The notes under the pieces: model-generated | Seen by the model: only the letters and a program-made list of their open reading frames with translations | Told to the model about the DNA's origin: nothing | Databases searched by the model: none | Made by a program: the position numbers and the translations under genes | NCBI GenBank assembly: GCA_023213395.1 | Contig: CM041465.1 | Coordinates: forward strand, 134,981,741 to 135,045,740 | DNA from: Cycas panzhihuaensis | Lineage: Eukaryota; Cycadophyta | Length of the DNA: 64,000 nt | Reading direction: 5' to 3' | In this document: in pieces, positions 43,403 through 55,619 of the stretch | Layout of the letters: each line of letters starts with the position of its first letter | Numbering within the stretch: position 1 is the first letter of the stretch

Positions 43403-46400
43403 CACGTTGTCTATTTTCGAGTTTTGGTTACTCAAACGTCCGACGGAACATAGCTATATGACTGCTCGTTGAGATTCTGGCAAGCTCACCAATCTGCTGG
43501 AGAAGACGGATCTGGATTCCATCCACTATGGAGGAAGATCTCCCGCTCGGAAGTTTGCTCTCCACACGGAAACCAGGTTCCTCGTTTCAATTTTTATTTT
43601 TTATAAATATTTTTGATATATGCCTCTTATTTGCTCCTTTTGATCTCCGATATATATGCACTTGAATATATATGCACTTGATAAATTTATAGTTTATATA
43701 CTAGACTAATTTTTACAATTTATACATCTATTGTACATCATATATAGCCGTTTGTTCTGTTTCCTTGCATCTCTGTGCTCCTGCGTTGCCTCCATGGTTC
43801 ACTGCCTCTCTGTGTCTATCTGACATATGCAAACCTCTGTATTATCTCTTTGCAACAATTAGTGCCTTCGTTCAACTGAGATCTCTAGTGTTTTCGTGTT
43901 TTTGCCTCCGTGCTTTACATCTCCCGCAGAGCCGGTCTCTTCGCATCTCGAACTTTGCGCCTCTTCTTAAGCCGCCGTCTCTGCCATCCATCTGATCCCA
44001 TAACAGTTGCGTCCCCGTTACTGTCGCTCTGCGTCCCGCGGTTGCCGGTCTGTGCATTATCTCTCCGGTTGCTCTCCGTGTGTGCATTCATATTACTTTG
44101 CCTATCTGCGCCTTGCATTCGCCTCAGCGTCTGCGCCTCGCATTCGCTTTGCGTTCTCTGTACTCCGATCGGGCGTTGCGTCGGCCTGCTCTCCGTGTGC
44201 CTTCTACGTCTCCGTGTGCCTTTGGCAATCAGCGCGCTCACGGATTTGCATTTACTGGCCGTGTTCTGTTTGGGTCCGTATTTGGCAATCCACGGATTTA
44301 CATTTTTTGCTGCGTCTACAGTGCGGATTTGCATTTGCTGCGCCTTCACGGATTTGCATTTTTTGCGTCTACAGTGCATTTTTGCCTCTGCGTGAGCATC
44401 CTTTCTGCATAGCCGTGTGCCGTGCTTGTGCATTCATTAAACTGCCCATTCACTTTAATAGTTCCGTTGATGTGAAATCGCCTTCCGTTGATGTGAAATT
44501 TGCGTTGCCGTTCGTGTCGCATATTAATTGCCGCTTGCATATTCATATGCTATATATTTAGTCTTCATATTCATATTATTCGTGTTATATTACTCGTGCG
44601 TTATTCATTTGCGTTTATATACTTAGCGTTGCATTTTGTGACATTATTTAGTTTTATTTGTTATATGTTTTAAAATTCGTGTTAAAAGCGTTTAAGTTCT
44701 GTTTTGAACCTGACGAGTGAGTTCACCCTCCTGGCATCGGAGGTTCCTGTTTTCCGGCTAGTCTTGGGTTCAATCCCAGCCCAGTTCAGCTTCAGACTGT
44801 TTTTTAAAGAAGTTTTTTCATTTTTAAACCTTATTTTTTAAAAAAAATTTATTCTTTCATAGGGTTATTGGCGGTTTTTGGCCATAACTTCTATTTGGCT
44901 CATCAATTTCAGACGAAACCTGCGCCATTAGATCAGAAATTTTCCGTAGATTAATTTTGACTGGTCATAAGACCAATTTGGTGCCCATTTGACCTCGTTT
45001 CGACCTTGTTAACATTGGACTTTCGAAATTTTAGCGTTTTTTACATTTTTAATAAAATCAGTTTTTGAACTGGCTGCCATTTATTGTTGGTAAACTATTT
45101 TGTATCTGAATTTTTCTATAGTGATCTAAGTCATATAGACTCTAATACCCATCTTTTACTTTAATTTTTTGACTTCATTTTCACTAATATTTTAATCGTT
45201 AAAATAAGAAATTTAGTTGATTTTGCCTGTTTTTTGAACATTCTCCATAAAGATACTTGTCACATTTTTCACTATAACTTTTGCAATTTTTATCAGATTT
45301 CATTTCCGTCAGCTTTTTTGGGAAGCTGACTCATTTCTCTTCATCGTGATATATTTTTTTATATATTTTGACACATTTTGCTTATATTTCAAATCGGCTA
45401 AAGTTGAGGTATTTTATTGGCCTAAATCTGCTCCTTTTTACACCTGTTTAATATATTCTTTCAAAATTTTCAATTGGCAGAATATTAATTACTTCATCAA
45501 TAATATTTGATCATTTTTTTAACTTTTCTAAAGATTAATTAGTACTTTTATACAATTTTCTGCCTACCCTGCTCCTGTTAGGCTCCATAAGGAGGTCCTT
45601 TCCTTAGCCTCATTCAAAACGTGATTTTCTGGTATCCAATTTCAAAACCGTCTATTTTATTGGATTCACATTTCAGCAATCTACATATTGATAAAATTTT
45701 AAGCTATTCTGAGCTCATTCACTATAGTTTTCAATCTGTCAAAGTTGAGTATATATATTCATCCTAACAAGTTTGTCTTCCTTTCAAAATTGTAAAGAAA
45801 ATTCTAGTTTATATTTCCTTGTTTACTCAAGTTTCTGCTTGATCTTTCTACAAGCACTTTACATTATTTTGAACAAACATTTGTTTATAAGGCAATACAT
45901 AAAAGTTGTTCTTAAAAGAAGTTTTTTTTCATTGAAGATTTATTATTCATTTGAGAAATTAGCATCTGTTTGAAATCTATCTATTCTCAAAAGTTTATTT
46001 TTAAATCTTGCATAAGTAAAAAGTTTTGAGCATCATTACTTTCTTATTGATCGTTTTACTTTAAAAAGTGTATCAAAATTGTTGAAAAATATCATCCTTC
46101 TTGCACTTATAAAAGGAAAATTACATTTCTTTTCAAAGGCATATTATATTTGTTTGAAGGACATATTTTTTTTGAAACAAAGCAAAAAGAGTTTTTTTTT
46201 TGTAAAAGTTTTCATTTCATCTTGCTTAGAGCATTTTTTTTCTGTTATCAAAAGAATTTTCTTTTTCTAAGCAAGACCACATTGCTAAATAGATTAGTTT
46301 TCACATTAAATAAGATAAATCCCGAATTGAACCACACTTTTTTCCAAATTGCAAGGGGAAGTTAGGACTCTCGGTTACCACTCAAGACACGCTAATCAGC

Positions 46401-46915
46401 CTACTCATATTGGATGAGGACAGCCATTAGCTATCAGGTGTATACGGTGGCAGGCTGAGGTGCAGAACCTTTTCCTTTATGGTGTTTGGAGACCAAGGCT
46501 AGACCTGGAGAGGGTGAGTGCCTTTGGTTCGAGAACCTTCACCGCTAGTTCTGTCGTTAGGCATAAATCCGGCGCAGGTGGACCAACAACTCAGGGGGGT
46601 GTCAAAACCTTCTTAGCAGCCCAATGTCTTCGAGGTATATAGAGCCTGGCGCTTAGTATGCAGATAAAGGGTCCCTGCTTTTGCCATCCGTGGACAAGTG
46701 CCATCGATGTAATAGCAAGAAGGTTGCCCTCAGAGAAACATAAACTTAGAGCCTAGTAGCCTTTTTAGGTCCTAGTTCATTTGTTCAAACTTTTGAAAAC
46801 CTTGGGATATATATATTTGGAAATAATTTCTTTCATTTAAGTTCTTTCAAATTTTCTACATTCAAATATTTTTTGTTATTGCATTTATCTTATTCTATAC
46901 AACCTTAATTTAAAA
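43403..46915 (+). other. copia-2 leader, 3.5 kb, with a GC-rich block
   Basis: This untranslated leader is long for a copia element. Part 1 (about 43745-44560) is GC- and CpG-rich and holds direct repeats around cacggattt...cattttttgc (44291-44324 and 44347-44377, sharing gcgtctacagtgc), with further tttggcaatc and cacggatttg copies at 44221-44290. Part 2 (44640-46350) is AT-rich, with many TTTT/AAAA runs. Part 3 (46350-46790) is GC-balanced and free of long AT runs (gacacgctaatcagcctac, ggtggcaggctgaggtgcag). Large overlapping ORFs in part 1 on both strands (43910-44561) show no domain and probably reflect few stops in GC-rich sequence. Confidence 0.6.
44291..44377. repeat. Direct repeats in the copia-2 leader
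   Basis: Two copies (44291-44324, 44347-44377) of cacggatttgcattttttgc followed by gtctacagtgc, with one substitution and a 3-base difference. Shorter copies lie upstream. They could be recombination footprints or binding sites; function unknown. Confidence 0.8.
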
Positions 46916-48085
46916 ATGACGTCTAGTTTTGGGAATATGATTATTCCTAAATTTGATGGAAATAATTTTCTTAATTGGAGTAGGAGGATGAGGCCCATCC
47001 TCATAGCAAATGAAATGTGGGATATAGTGAGAAATGGTTACAATGACTTAGGATCAAATCCAACTGATACTGAAAAAGCTACATACAAAGAAAATATCAA
47101 AAAAGATAATGAAGCCTTAGCCCTTATTTTTTGCACTTTGGAAGATCATGTTTTCCCACGCGTTAGTGAATCCATTAAGTCCAAAGAGGCTTGGGATACT
47201 TTACAGCTCATATACGAAGGGGCTGCGTCCTCTAAACTACAAAACTTAAGAAGTAAGTTTGAAAATTTACGTATGATGCCTAATGAATCAATAACTGAAT
47301 TTATGACCAAGATTCAAGATATAGTTAACCAAATGAGGTCCCTTGGGGACACCTTAACCGAACAAAGAGTTGTTGAACGGATCATTCGATGTGTAGGAGC
47401 CGTTAGACACTTTGAGATGGTAGCTACTAGTATTAGTGTATCTAAGGACCTAAGTACCCTCAAAATAGAACAACTTACTGCTATGCTCATGTCCATAGAA
47501 GAGCAACAAGCTGCCAATGAAACCTTAGAACATGCCTTTGCTACAAAGGCCAACATTCAATCTAATCCTTAAGATGGCACTTCAAAACAAAATGAATCTC
47601 CTCTAAGGCGAAAAGATGAAAACCCTAGAAATGAACCTAGACAAAATCCTCCACAATACCAAGCTCCTCATAATAGACAAGGACGACCCCCACAACATGA
47701 AAACTCTCCAAGACATTCGAACACTCAAAGAAACCCTAACCAACGAAGACAAGTTGAAAATCATCCATGTTGTCCACATTGTCATGGGAACCCACAACCT
47801 TCTAGAACACCTCAAAACTATCGTGACCAACCAAGAAATACTCATACTCAATTCTATGAGGAAAGGGAGAGACCTCTCAACTTTGATCACTCTTCACCAA
47901 GGAATCAAAATCTTAGTTATGGAAAAAGAGATCAACTATATTGCACTTATTGTCGTAGAAATGGTCACACTGAAGATAAGTGTTTTTCAAAACATGGACC
48001 ACCCTCTAGAGGACATGTGTCAAATACATCAGAATCTAAAATCAACAATAGGTTATTTCTATCTAGTTTTTCAAACTAGGAAGAA
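46916..48085 (+). pseudogene. copia-2 gag (nearly intact)
   Basis: The start ATG at 46916 gives MTSSFGNMIIPKFDGNNFLN. The UBN2 capsid domain (WSRRMRPILIANEMWDI, KDNEALALIFCTLEDHVF, SKEAWDTLQLIYEGAASSKL, VERIIRCVGAVRHFEMV) is open for 218 codons to a TAA at 47570-47572. The same frame then continues through a Pro/Gln/Asn-rich stretch to the CCHC knuckle at 47942-47983 (CTYCRRNGHTEDKC, all ligands present), and on to a TAG at 48077-48079. Both stops fit a Gln codon altered by C to T. Gag would form the cytoplasmic particle that packages element RNA. Confidence 0.92.
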
Positions 48086-48322
48086 GTGGATGATAGTTGG
48101 TACATTGACTCCGGTTGTTCCACCCACATGACCCATAAAGAACAATTATTTCAAACTTTGGATACAAATAAGAAAGGGTCTATTATGTTTGGAGACAACA
48201 CTTCTCACCAATCGATTGGAAAATGTAACATTGCCTTATTGACTGATAGTGGTGAATACAAATATTTAAATGATGTTCTATACGTCCCCGCTTTAAGGAA
48301 AAACTTACTATCCAGAGGATGA
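48086..48322 (+). pseudogene. copia-2 aspartic protease segment
   Basis: In frame with gag: DDSWYIDSGCSTHMTHKEQL with the catalytic Asp-Ser-Gly intact, SIGKCNIALLTDSGEY, and VLYVPALRKNLLS near the end. The frame is lost at about 48317-48325 by an indel before integrase. The listed start is only the first codon after the upstream stop; the true protein is part of Gag-Pol. Confidence 0.88.
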
Positions 48323-49576
48323 TGATGGGACAAGACTATAAAATAATTTTTGACAACGAATGTATCATCAAAGACAAACGACAAAATGAAGCTATTGTTG
48401 CTAGGGGTATCATGACTAAAGATCGCTTTATTTAAACTTACTATCACCCCTCGGATACATATGCCCTTAGAACCACAACTACTATGGATAGTGACCTATG
48501 GCATCGACGCTTTGGCCACCTTAATTATAGAAGTTTAGCCCTTATGAAAAGATTAGATATGGTTAATGGCTTACCCCTATTGATGTTAACAAAGAGTTGT
48601 GTGAGGATGCCTTCTTGGAAAACATCATAGAGAAAGTTTTCCAGGACTTTAGCCATCGCATCCGCCTCTTCAACTCGCTCTACAGATATTTGTGGCCCAA
48701 TGGCCACTCCCTCTCGCGGTGCCAAATATTTCCTTACATTTATTGATGACTTTACAAGAAAGACTTGGGTGTTCTTTCTCAAATACAACTGATGCTTTTG
48801 ACCACTTTGTTGACTTCAAAACCTTCGTTGAGCGACAAAGTGGATATCATATCCTCTCCTTAAGATCGATAATGGGGAGAATTTACCTCTAATATCTTCA
48901 AGGATTCAGTATCCAACATGGGATTAGGCGACAACATACCAACCCCTACACCCCACAACAAAATGGTGTAGCCGAAAGGAAAACAGGACTATAGTAGAAA
49001 TGGCACGTTGTATGCTTAAAGATAAAAACTTAGGCCATGAATTTCGCGCTGAAGCAGCCCATACCGCATCTACTTACTTAATCGATGTTCCACAAAAGTC
49101 GTTAAGGGAAGACACCGTAAGAAGCATGGACAAAGTTATAAACCTAGTATCCACACCTTAAGGTATTTGGTTGTTTAGCCTATGCCCACATCCCTGACCA
49201 AAGAAGAACCAAATTAGATGATCATAGTGTAAAATGTATCTTTATTGGATATAGTGAATCATCAAAATCTTACAAAGTTTATGATCCCAAATCCCGAAAA
49301 GTTATACTAAGTAGGGATGTCAAATTTCAAGAAGACACCTACTATCAAAATAATCACGAACAACAAAAGGACATTACTATTAAGTTTAATGCATCAAATA
49401 CATCCAAATATGCGCCCCCTATGTGGCGAAACTCTCCGGAAACTACTAGGTAAACAACATCACCTCAACCACCATTACAACCCCTACCCAAATGGGTTCA
49501 ACGCAATCATGACTTAGGAAATATATTAGATAACAATCAAAGATCTACACGTTCACACAAAGTTAACTTTGCTGTA
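48323..49576 (+). pseudogene. copia-2 integrase, multiply frameshifted
   Basis: The zinc finger starts at 48499 (WHRRFGHLNYRSLALMKRLD), with ELCE following in a shifted frame. Core pieces are [43 protein letters not shown] and AERK near 48970, then VEMARCMLKDKNLGHEFRAE. Each piece lies in a different frame from its neighbours, requiring several single-base indels across about 1.2 kb. The DDE residues are still visible as separate fragments. Confidence 0.85.
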
Positions 49577-50422
49577 ATGAGTAAGTTACTTGAAAGTCCT
49601 GAGCCTCAAACCTTTGGTGAGGCTAATCAACATGAGTGCTGGCAAAAAGCCATGCAAGAGGAATATAAATCCATCGTTAAAAATGACACTTGGGAACTTG
49701 TAGACTTACCACCAAGGAAGAAAGCCATTGGAACCAAATGGGTATATAAGACTAAGTTCCACTCTGATGGATCAATTGATAAATATAAAGCTCATTTAGT
49801 TGCCAAAGGATATGCCCAAAGAGAAGGCATAGACTATACTGAAACATTTGCCCCAGTTGCTAGAATGGAATCAGTTCGCATGATAATAAGTTTAGACGCT
49901 CAAATGAGTTGGCCTGTTTATCAAATGGACGTAAAAAGTGCCTTTTTAAATGGTTATATCCAAGAAGATATCTATGTCTCTCAACCCCTCGGTTTTGAAG
50001 TCAGGGGGGAAGAAAACAAAGTGTATAAGTTAAAGAAAGCGTTATATGGTCTAAAACAAGCACCTAGGGCTTGGTATTCCCGTATAGACACATATCTTAA
50101 AGATCAAGGGTTTGAAAGATCTCAAGCAGATCCAAACCTATACACCAAAACTAAAGGAAATTCGATATTGATCGTAGGACTGTACGTAGACGACTTAATT
50201 TATATCGGAAATGACTCCCAACTTTTAAATCAATTTAAAGAAGCTATGTGTAAGGAATTCGAAATGACAGACTTAGGTCTTATGCACTACTTCCTAGGAT
50301 TGGAAGTGTGGCAAGATAAACAAGGAATATTTATCTCTCAACGTAAATATATATTAGACCTTCTACAAAGATTTAATATGACAAATCAGAAACCATTGTC
50401 AATACCGCAGAATTGGAATTAA
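49577..50422 (+). pseudogene. copia-2 reverse transcriptase (intact domain)
   Basis: 281 open codons: [98 protein letters not shown], then [13 protein letters not shown] with the catalytic YVDD intact, and [11 protein letters not shown]. It ends by frameshift after [13 protein letters not shown]. This is the best-preserved enzyme domain in the window. It belongs to a polyprotein, so the first Met is not a genuine start. Confidence 0.95.
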
Positions 50423-51110
50423 ACTCTAAGATGATGACTCAACCTCGCTTGATCCCACTCACTATAGACAACTTATTGGTAGCCTACTTTATTTAACCTC
50501 TACTCGACCTGATATAACATATTCCGTAAGTGTTGTATCTAGATTTATGCAGGATCCAAAGACATCCCATTGGCAAGCTGCTAAAAGAATCCTCAGATAC
50601 CTTAAAGGGACTTCAGACTTTGGACTATACTACAAACCTACATCCGAGTTTCAGTTAACGGGTTACACAGATTCAGATTGGGCTGGTGATATTGATGATA
50701 GAAAATCTACTTCCGGTTATGCATTTAGTATGGGATCAGCAGTAGTAGCTTGGAGTACAAAGAAACAAAATACCGTTCCTTATCCACACCGAAGGTAATA
50801 TAAAGCCACAGTGTTAGGTGCCCGTGAATCAACTGTTAAGAAGACTCTTACAGGATTTTCAAATTAAACAAAGAAGGCCCCACTAAAATTTGGTGTGACA
50901 ATTAGGCGCTATTCAAATGACAAAAATCCAAGATTCCACGGTAACAAAGCACATTGAAACTCAATACCACTTCATTCGGGCACTTGTACAAGCGTAATGT
51001 ATAGAGTTGACTTATTGTATCACCGAAGATCAAACAGCAGATATTTTTACAAAGGCCTTGGGAAAAATCAAGCTTGAAAAGTTCAGAGATGATTTAGGAG
51101 TCATACACAT
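50423..51110 (+). pseudogene. copia-2 RNase H, frameshifted
   Basis: Open pieces: QDPKTSHWQAAKRILRYLKG, YTDSDWAGDIDDRKSTSGYA, VVAWSTKKQNT (50547-50798), and after several single-base shifts EDQTADIFTKALGKIKLEKF (51007 onward, running into the LTR). The first catalytic Asp of RNase H (TDSDWAG) is present. Between about 50769 and 51005 at least five small indels are needed to follow the family pattern. Confidence 0.88.
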
Positions 51111-51128
51111 TGGGCTTATGGGGGAGAA
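51111..51128 (+). promoter_or_regulatory. copia-2 polypurine tract
   Basis: gggggagaa immediately before the 3' LTR at 51129; primes plus-strand synthesis. Confidence 0.85.
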
Positions 51129-51463
51129 TGTTGGGAATAATCCCAATGTTCATGCACTAGAGCGCTTAGGGCCCCTCAAAGCCACCTTTGAGGGCCCCTA
51201 GGGCACCTTGAGCCGTTCAAAAGCCGCCCGGACCGACTAATCACGTGAGGTACGTATCACCGCTATTTATTTTTTATATTTTTTCAAACTAATGTTATTT
51301 GTTGTGCAACTAGGGTGATGGCGCCCGACGCCTCCTCGAATTCTCTATATAAGGGTTGGGAATACCTCCCTGGTGTTTATTAACACCGCCACTCTTTCGG
51401 AAATCGCCGTTGTACTCAAGATGAAAGTTTCGTGATGTCCTACTCTACCCTCCAGCTCCATCA
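51129..51463 (+). repeat. copia-2 3' LTR
   Basis: 335 bp, TGTTGGGAATAAT to CTCCATCA, with 12 extra bases relative to the 5' LTR. It is followed by ATAAA. Confidence 0.95.
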
Positions 51464-51468
51464 ATAAA

Positions 51469-52243
51469 AATAGGACTAAATAGTCAAAAGAAATCATTAA
51501 ATATTAGGTTATCATTTATACTGTTAAGCATGATACTTTTGTTCTAGTTCCAAACTAATATGGAAGAGTTCAAAAGATTGTAAATCTATTTAGAAAGAGG
51601 TGTGTATAAGTAATAGCTCTACCAAATCTCCTCTATATCTTGACCATTACAAAATAGAGAAAAGGTAAAAAGTAAGAGATTGAAGGAGATAAGGTTTTAA
51701 ACATTGATATTGCCTAGTCTACCTAGTATGTAATCTTCGTTCTAGCCTTCTCATCTCATAGATTTCACAAATTTTCACTCTACACTCTTCTCTTATTTGT
51801 CCTCATTCTAAAACTTCTTTCTTATTTTTTTTTTTCAAACTTCCATACATCATATTATCTCTAAAATACCATTGTGTGTATTAAATGAGCCCTAATGTAT
51901 AGATTGTTATAAGCATCCCTTCTTAATAATCTAAAAGCTTATATTTGGTATAGTTAACGTTAAGGTTTTCTTTTTATATTATCAAGAAATCTATGATGCA
52001 ATTCATTTGAATTAACTTAACTCTATTAGTATTCATTGATCATACCATATTTTAATTCTAAGAGACTTTGAATGGTAGTTATTTATAATTTAGTTTTCTA
52101 TTATTTTCTTTAAAATACATATCAAACATTTTTATCCTTCCTAGTATCATGAGAATGTTCATAAAAAATGTTCTTCTATTAACCATTCTTTTTCTTGTAG
52201 GTAATTCTTATTAATTTATTCATTTATTCTAGAAGCTAGTTAA
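51469..52243. other. No gene seen
   Basis: AT-rich sequence between copia-2 and copia-3. Its last bases, GTTAA (52239-52243), probably are the left target duplication of copia-3. No coding motif seen. Confidence 0.55.
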
Positions 52244-52418
52244 TGTCAGAATGCTAGAAAAAAGATAGATGAAGAATGCTTGATGATTATCATTGAAAGC
52301 TCAAGTGAATAAATACAATTAGGGTTTGTAACTAACTTGTAACCAAAATACATCTAAAGGACACGTGTTTGTCGATTATATACATTGAATGTCTAAGATA
52401 AAACATTACATTCTAATA
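52244..52418 (-). repeat. copia-3 3' LTR
   Basis: 175 bp. It starts tgtcagaatg and ends cattctaata, an imperfect terminal inverted repeat typical of copia LTRs. Confidence 0.9.
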
Positions 52419-52434
52419 CTGTCTCTTCATGTTT

Positions 52435-55400
52435 TATCCTATTACACCTATTTTATCTCTAAATATTTAGAATTTATCTTTTCCAAGTGGTTTGATTAAT
52501 ATGTCTACCACCTATTCATCTGTAGGATAATATACAAGATGCACTTCTTTGTTCTGGACCTTTTCTCTAATAAAGTGATATTGAACCTTTATGTGTTTGG
52601 TTTAGGCATGAAATATAGGATTCTTTATGAGTTTGATGGTACTCTGATTATCATAGTGAAGTATGGTTGCTTCCTTTTAAGGCTCCATCAAATCATTCAA
52701 AAGTTGTCTAGGCCATACTGCTTTAGTGGTTACATTGATAGATGATTTGTACTCAATTTCTATGGATGATAATGCTATAGTGGCTTGTTTTTTACTACTT
52801 TAGGATATTGGTGAAGATCCTAGGAAGAAGCAATATCCACTAGTTGACTTCCTTTATTATTTATCACCTCCCTAGTCTAAATCATAAAACCCTATTAACT
52901 AAAGAGTTTTTCCTTTTGGTAATACTAGTTTGAACTCTGTTGTGCCTTTTAGATATCTCAAGACCCTTTTTGTAGTGTTTTAGTGTTTTGTTCTTGGGTC
53001 GTGCATGTATCTTAAAATTAAACTTATAGCATATGAGATGTCTAGTTTGGTTGTTGTGAGGTAGATGAGGCTACCAATGAGTTGCCTGTATAGGGTTGCA
53101 TTTATACATGGTTCCTTTTCATCTGAAATTAAGTTACAGTTCACTTTTATGGATGTAGAGCAAGGATTACATTCTTCTATATGAAATTTGGCTAATAAAT
53201 ATTCTATGTACTTGCTCTGGTAGAGAGAAATTGAATCATTTTGCTAATTAACTTAGATTCCTAAATAGCAATTAATGAGCCCCAGGTTTGTCATCCCAAA
53301 TTTACCTTCTAGTTGACACTTTTTATCTGATATTGATTCTTCATCATCACTAGTGAGAATCATATCATCAACATATATCACAATTATGGTGAGTACACCA
53401 TTCCTATTTTTTATAGATAGGCTTAAGTCTGCATTGCTCCTTTGGAAGCCATTGTTGTAGAGATGACTATTAAGTTTAGCATACCATGCATGAGGAGCCT
53501 ATTTCAATCCATATAGAGCCTTTTTTAACTTGCAAACAAGGTGATCTTGCCCTTCTTTGACATATCCCTCAAGTTAAGATATATAAACCTCTTCTTCTAA
53601 TTCTCCATTTAATAATGTATCTTTCACATCCAACTGGTATATGTTCCAATTTTTATATACTACTAGAGCTAAAACTATTCTAACCATGTTTAGTTTGGCC
53701 ACTGGAGAGAATGTTTCTTCATAATATACACCTTTTATTTGGGTGTAACCTTTTGCAACTAGCATGACTTTGTATTTTTCTATTTTCCCTTCAAGCCCCC
53801 TTTTGATTTTATAGACCCATTTGTAACTTACAACTGATTTGTTCGAAGGGAGTTCAACTAGTTCCCATATCTAATTTTTTATTATGGACTCTAAATCAAT
53901 GTCTATGGCTTTCCTCCATTTGAAATGTTCCTTTGCTTCAGTGAATGATTCTAGTTCTGCTTGATTGAATAGGGCTTTTGGCTTTTGGCTTCTCATTCTG
54001 TGAGGAAGGATTTCACTTTTTCCTTCCTCTATAGTTTTGAGGTACCATTTAGGAACCCTATTTTCCTTTTGGCCTTCTTTAGTCCTTGATTCTTCTAGAT
54101 AGACTTCTTCTTCTTAAGGAGTAGAGTCTAAAATAGACACTTTAGAGATTTCTTCTGTAGTTATACTTGATTCTTGCTTTGAAGGAGTATTAGGAATGAC
54201 TATCTGAGAAGTTTTCTCTATCATTAGAATTTGGCTTATGCTTTCTTCCTTATCTTCTTTATTAAAAACAACATCCCTACTTACATACACTTTGTTTATT
54301 TTCATATTTATGCACTTGTAGGCTTTGGAGTTTTTTATGTATCATACCATAATGTATTCTAGACTTTTTGACTCTAGCTTTATCCTTTTCTTGTCTAGTA
54401 TATGGATAAAGGCTTGGCTGCCAAATACCTTGAGGTGACTTATGTCTAGTTTCCTTCCTGTCCAGGCTTCCTTTGTAGTAAGATGGTCTACTACTTTGGT
54501 TGGGCTCCTATTCAATAGGTAACAGGTTGTGCTAATTGCTTTAGCCTAATATGTTTTTGGAATATTTTTGCTAATCAACATGTTGTGTTCCATTTCCATG
54601 ATAACTCCATTTTTTCTTTCTTCTACCTCATTTGATTAGGATGTATGTGGAGTTGTGAACTACCTTTATATCCCTTTAACTTTACAGTATTCCAAAAACT
54701 CTTTGGAAATGTATTTGCCTCCTCCATCAGATCTTAAGCATTTTATTTTAGAATTAGCCTCTAATTCAACTTCAACTTTGAATTCTTTAAACACATCAAA
54801 GACTTTTGATTTAGTATGCAAGAAATAGGTCCAAAATTTTCTAGTTAGGCCATCTATGAAGGTGAGGAAATATCTACATCCATTGATAGAGTATAGGATG
54901 AATGGGCCATATAAATCAGTATGAACTAATTCTAATTTCCTTTGTGCTCATCATTTGCTTTCATGGAATGGCAACCTATGTTGTTTTCCATATTGACAAC
55001 TTTTACATACAAAGTTACTTGATGAGATTAGAGGTAGGACAACTAATAGACCATTTATCTCCATGTTTTTTAATTTTTCCATTGGGAGATGACCATACTT
55101 CAAATGCCACATCTTATTATTATGACTTACTAGAATATAAGCTTTTACATCAGGTATAATTAGGTGTGATAGTAGCCTATATAGGTCATTACTTCCAACC
55201 CATTTTATAATTACATGGCCATTATTTTTCATGTCTAAGATGTAATAAAATCATTTCTTATCAAATATAATGCACAACCTCTTTTTCTTGAGTTGGGAAA
55301 TAGACATAAGTTTCATTTTTAAACTAGGTATAAAAACTACATTTCCAATTTTCTTGACCTTATCTTTTATTTGAATGGCAATGGTTCCAACTCCTTTGAT

Positions 55401-55560
55401 TTTAAGGGAGTATTTGTCTCTTAATTCCACAAATTTGTTAGAAGTATATGGCTGTAGGCTTTTAAACCATTCTTCTCAACTAGTTATATGGTGAGAGGCT
55501 CCTGAGTTAATATACCATACATCTTCATCCTAGAGGCTTACTATTAGGGCGATGATGAAA
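52435..55560 (-). pseudogene. copia-3 pol (protease, integrase, RT, RNase H)
   Basis: Minus-strand frame from about 55550 down to a TAA at 52435-52437. Protease: VWYINSGASHHIT (Asp to Asn). Integrase zinc finger: MWHLKYGHLPMEKLKNMEI and CKSCQYGKQHRLPF; core: [144 protein letters not shown] (YVDD intact). RNase H: ATIALSSIEIEYK, HYDNQSTIKLIKNP, FRDKIGVIG at the end. Protease to RT stay in one frame with scattered TAA/TAG; indels appear only near 52800-53000. Confidence 0.9.
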
Positions 55561-55619
55561 GTTGTTTCCTCTTCTTCATCATAATCATCATCAGATTGTT
55601 CCTTGCTATAGTCTAGATA

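Larger units (their letters stand above)
43066..51463 (+). mobile_element. Ty1/copia retrotransposon copia-2 (young, full-length)
   Basis: LTRs at 43066-43388 and 51129-51463, perfect ATAAA target duplications (43061-43065, 51464-51468), a near-consensus primer-binding site, a 3.5-kb leader, gag, protease, integrase, RT, RNase H and a polypurine tract. The LTRs differ at about 11 of 323 aligned bases plus one 12-bp indel. Unlike everything around it, it keeps many CpG dinucleotides, which fits recent insertion. The coding region has two in-frame stops and a run of frameshifts from protease onward, so this copy is not autonomous as read. Confidence 0.95.

Noticed and set aside
43910-44561. Long overlapping ORFs (161, 172 and 184 codons) on both strands of the copia-2 leader
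   Set aside because: They overlap in three frames on two strands, are Cys/Arg/Leu/Ser-rich with no domain, and lie in a GC-rich stretch where stop codons are rare by chance.
44700-44795. Functional tRNA gene
   Set aside because: Only a T-arm-like piece is convincing; no acceptor stem or cloverleaf could be paired.
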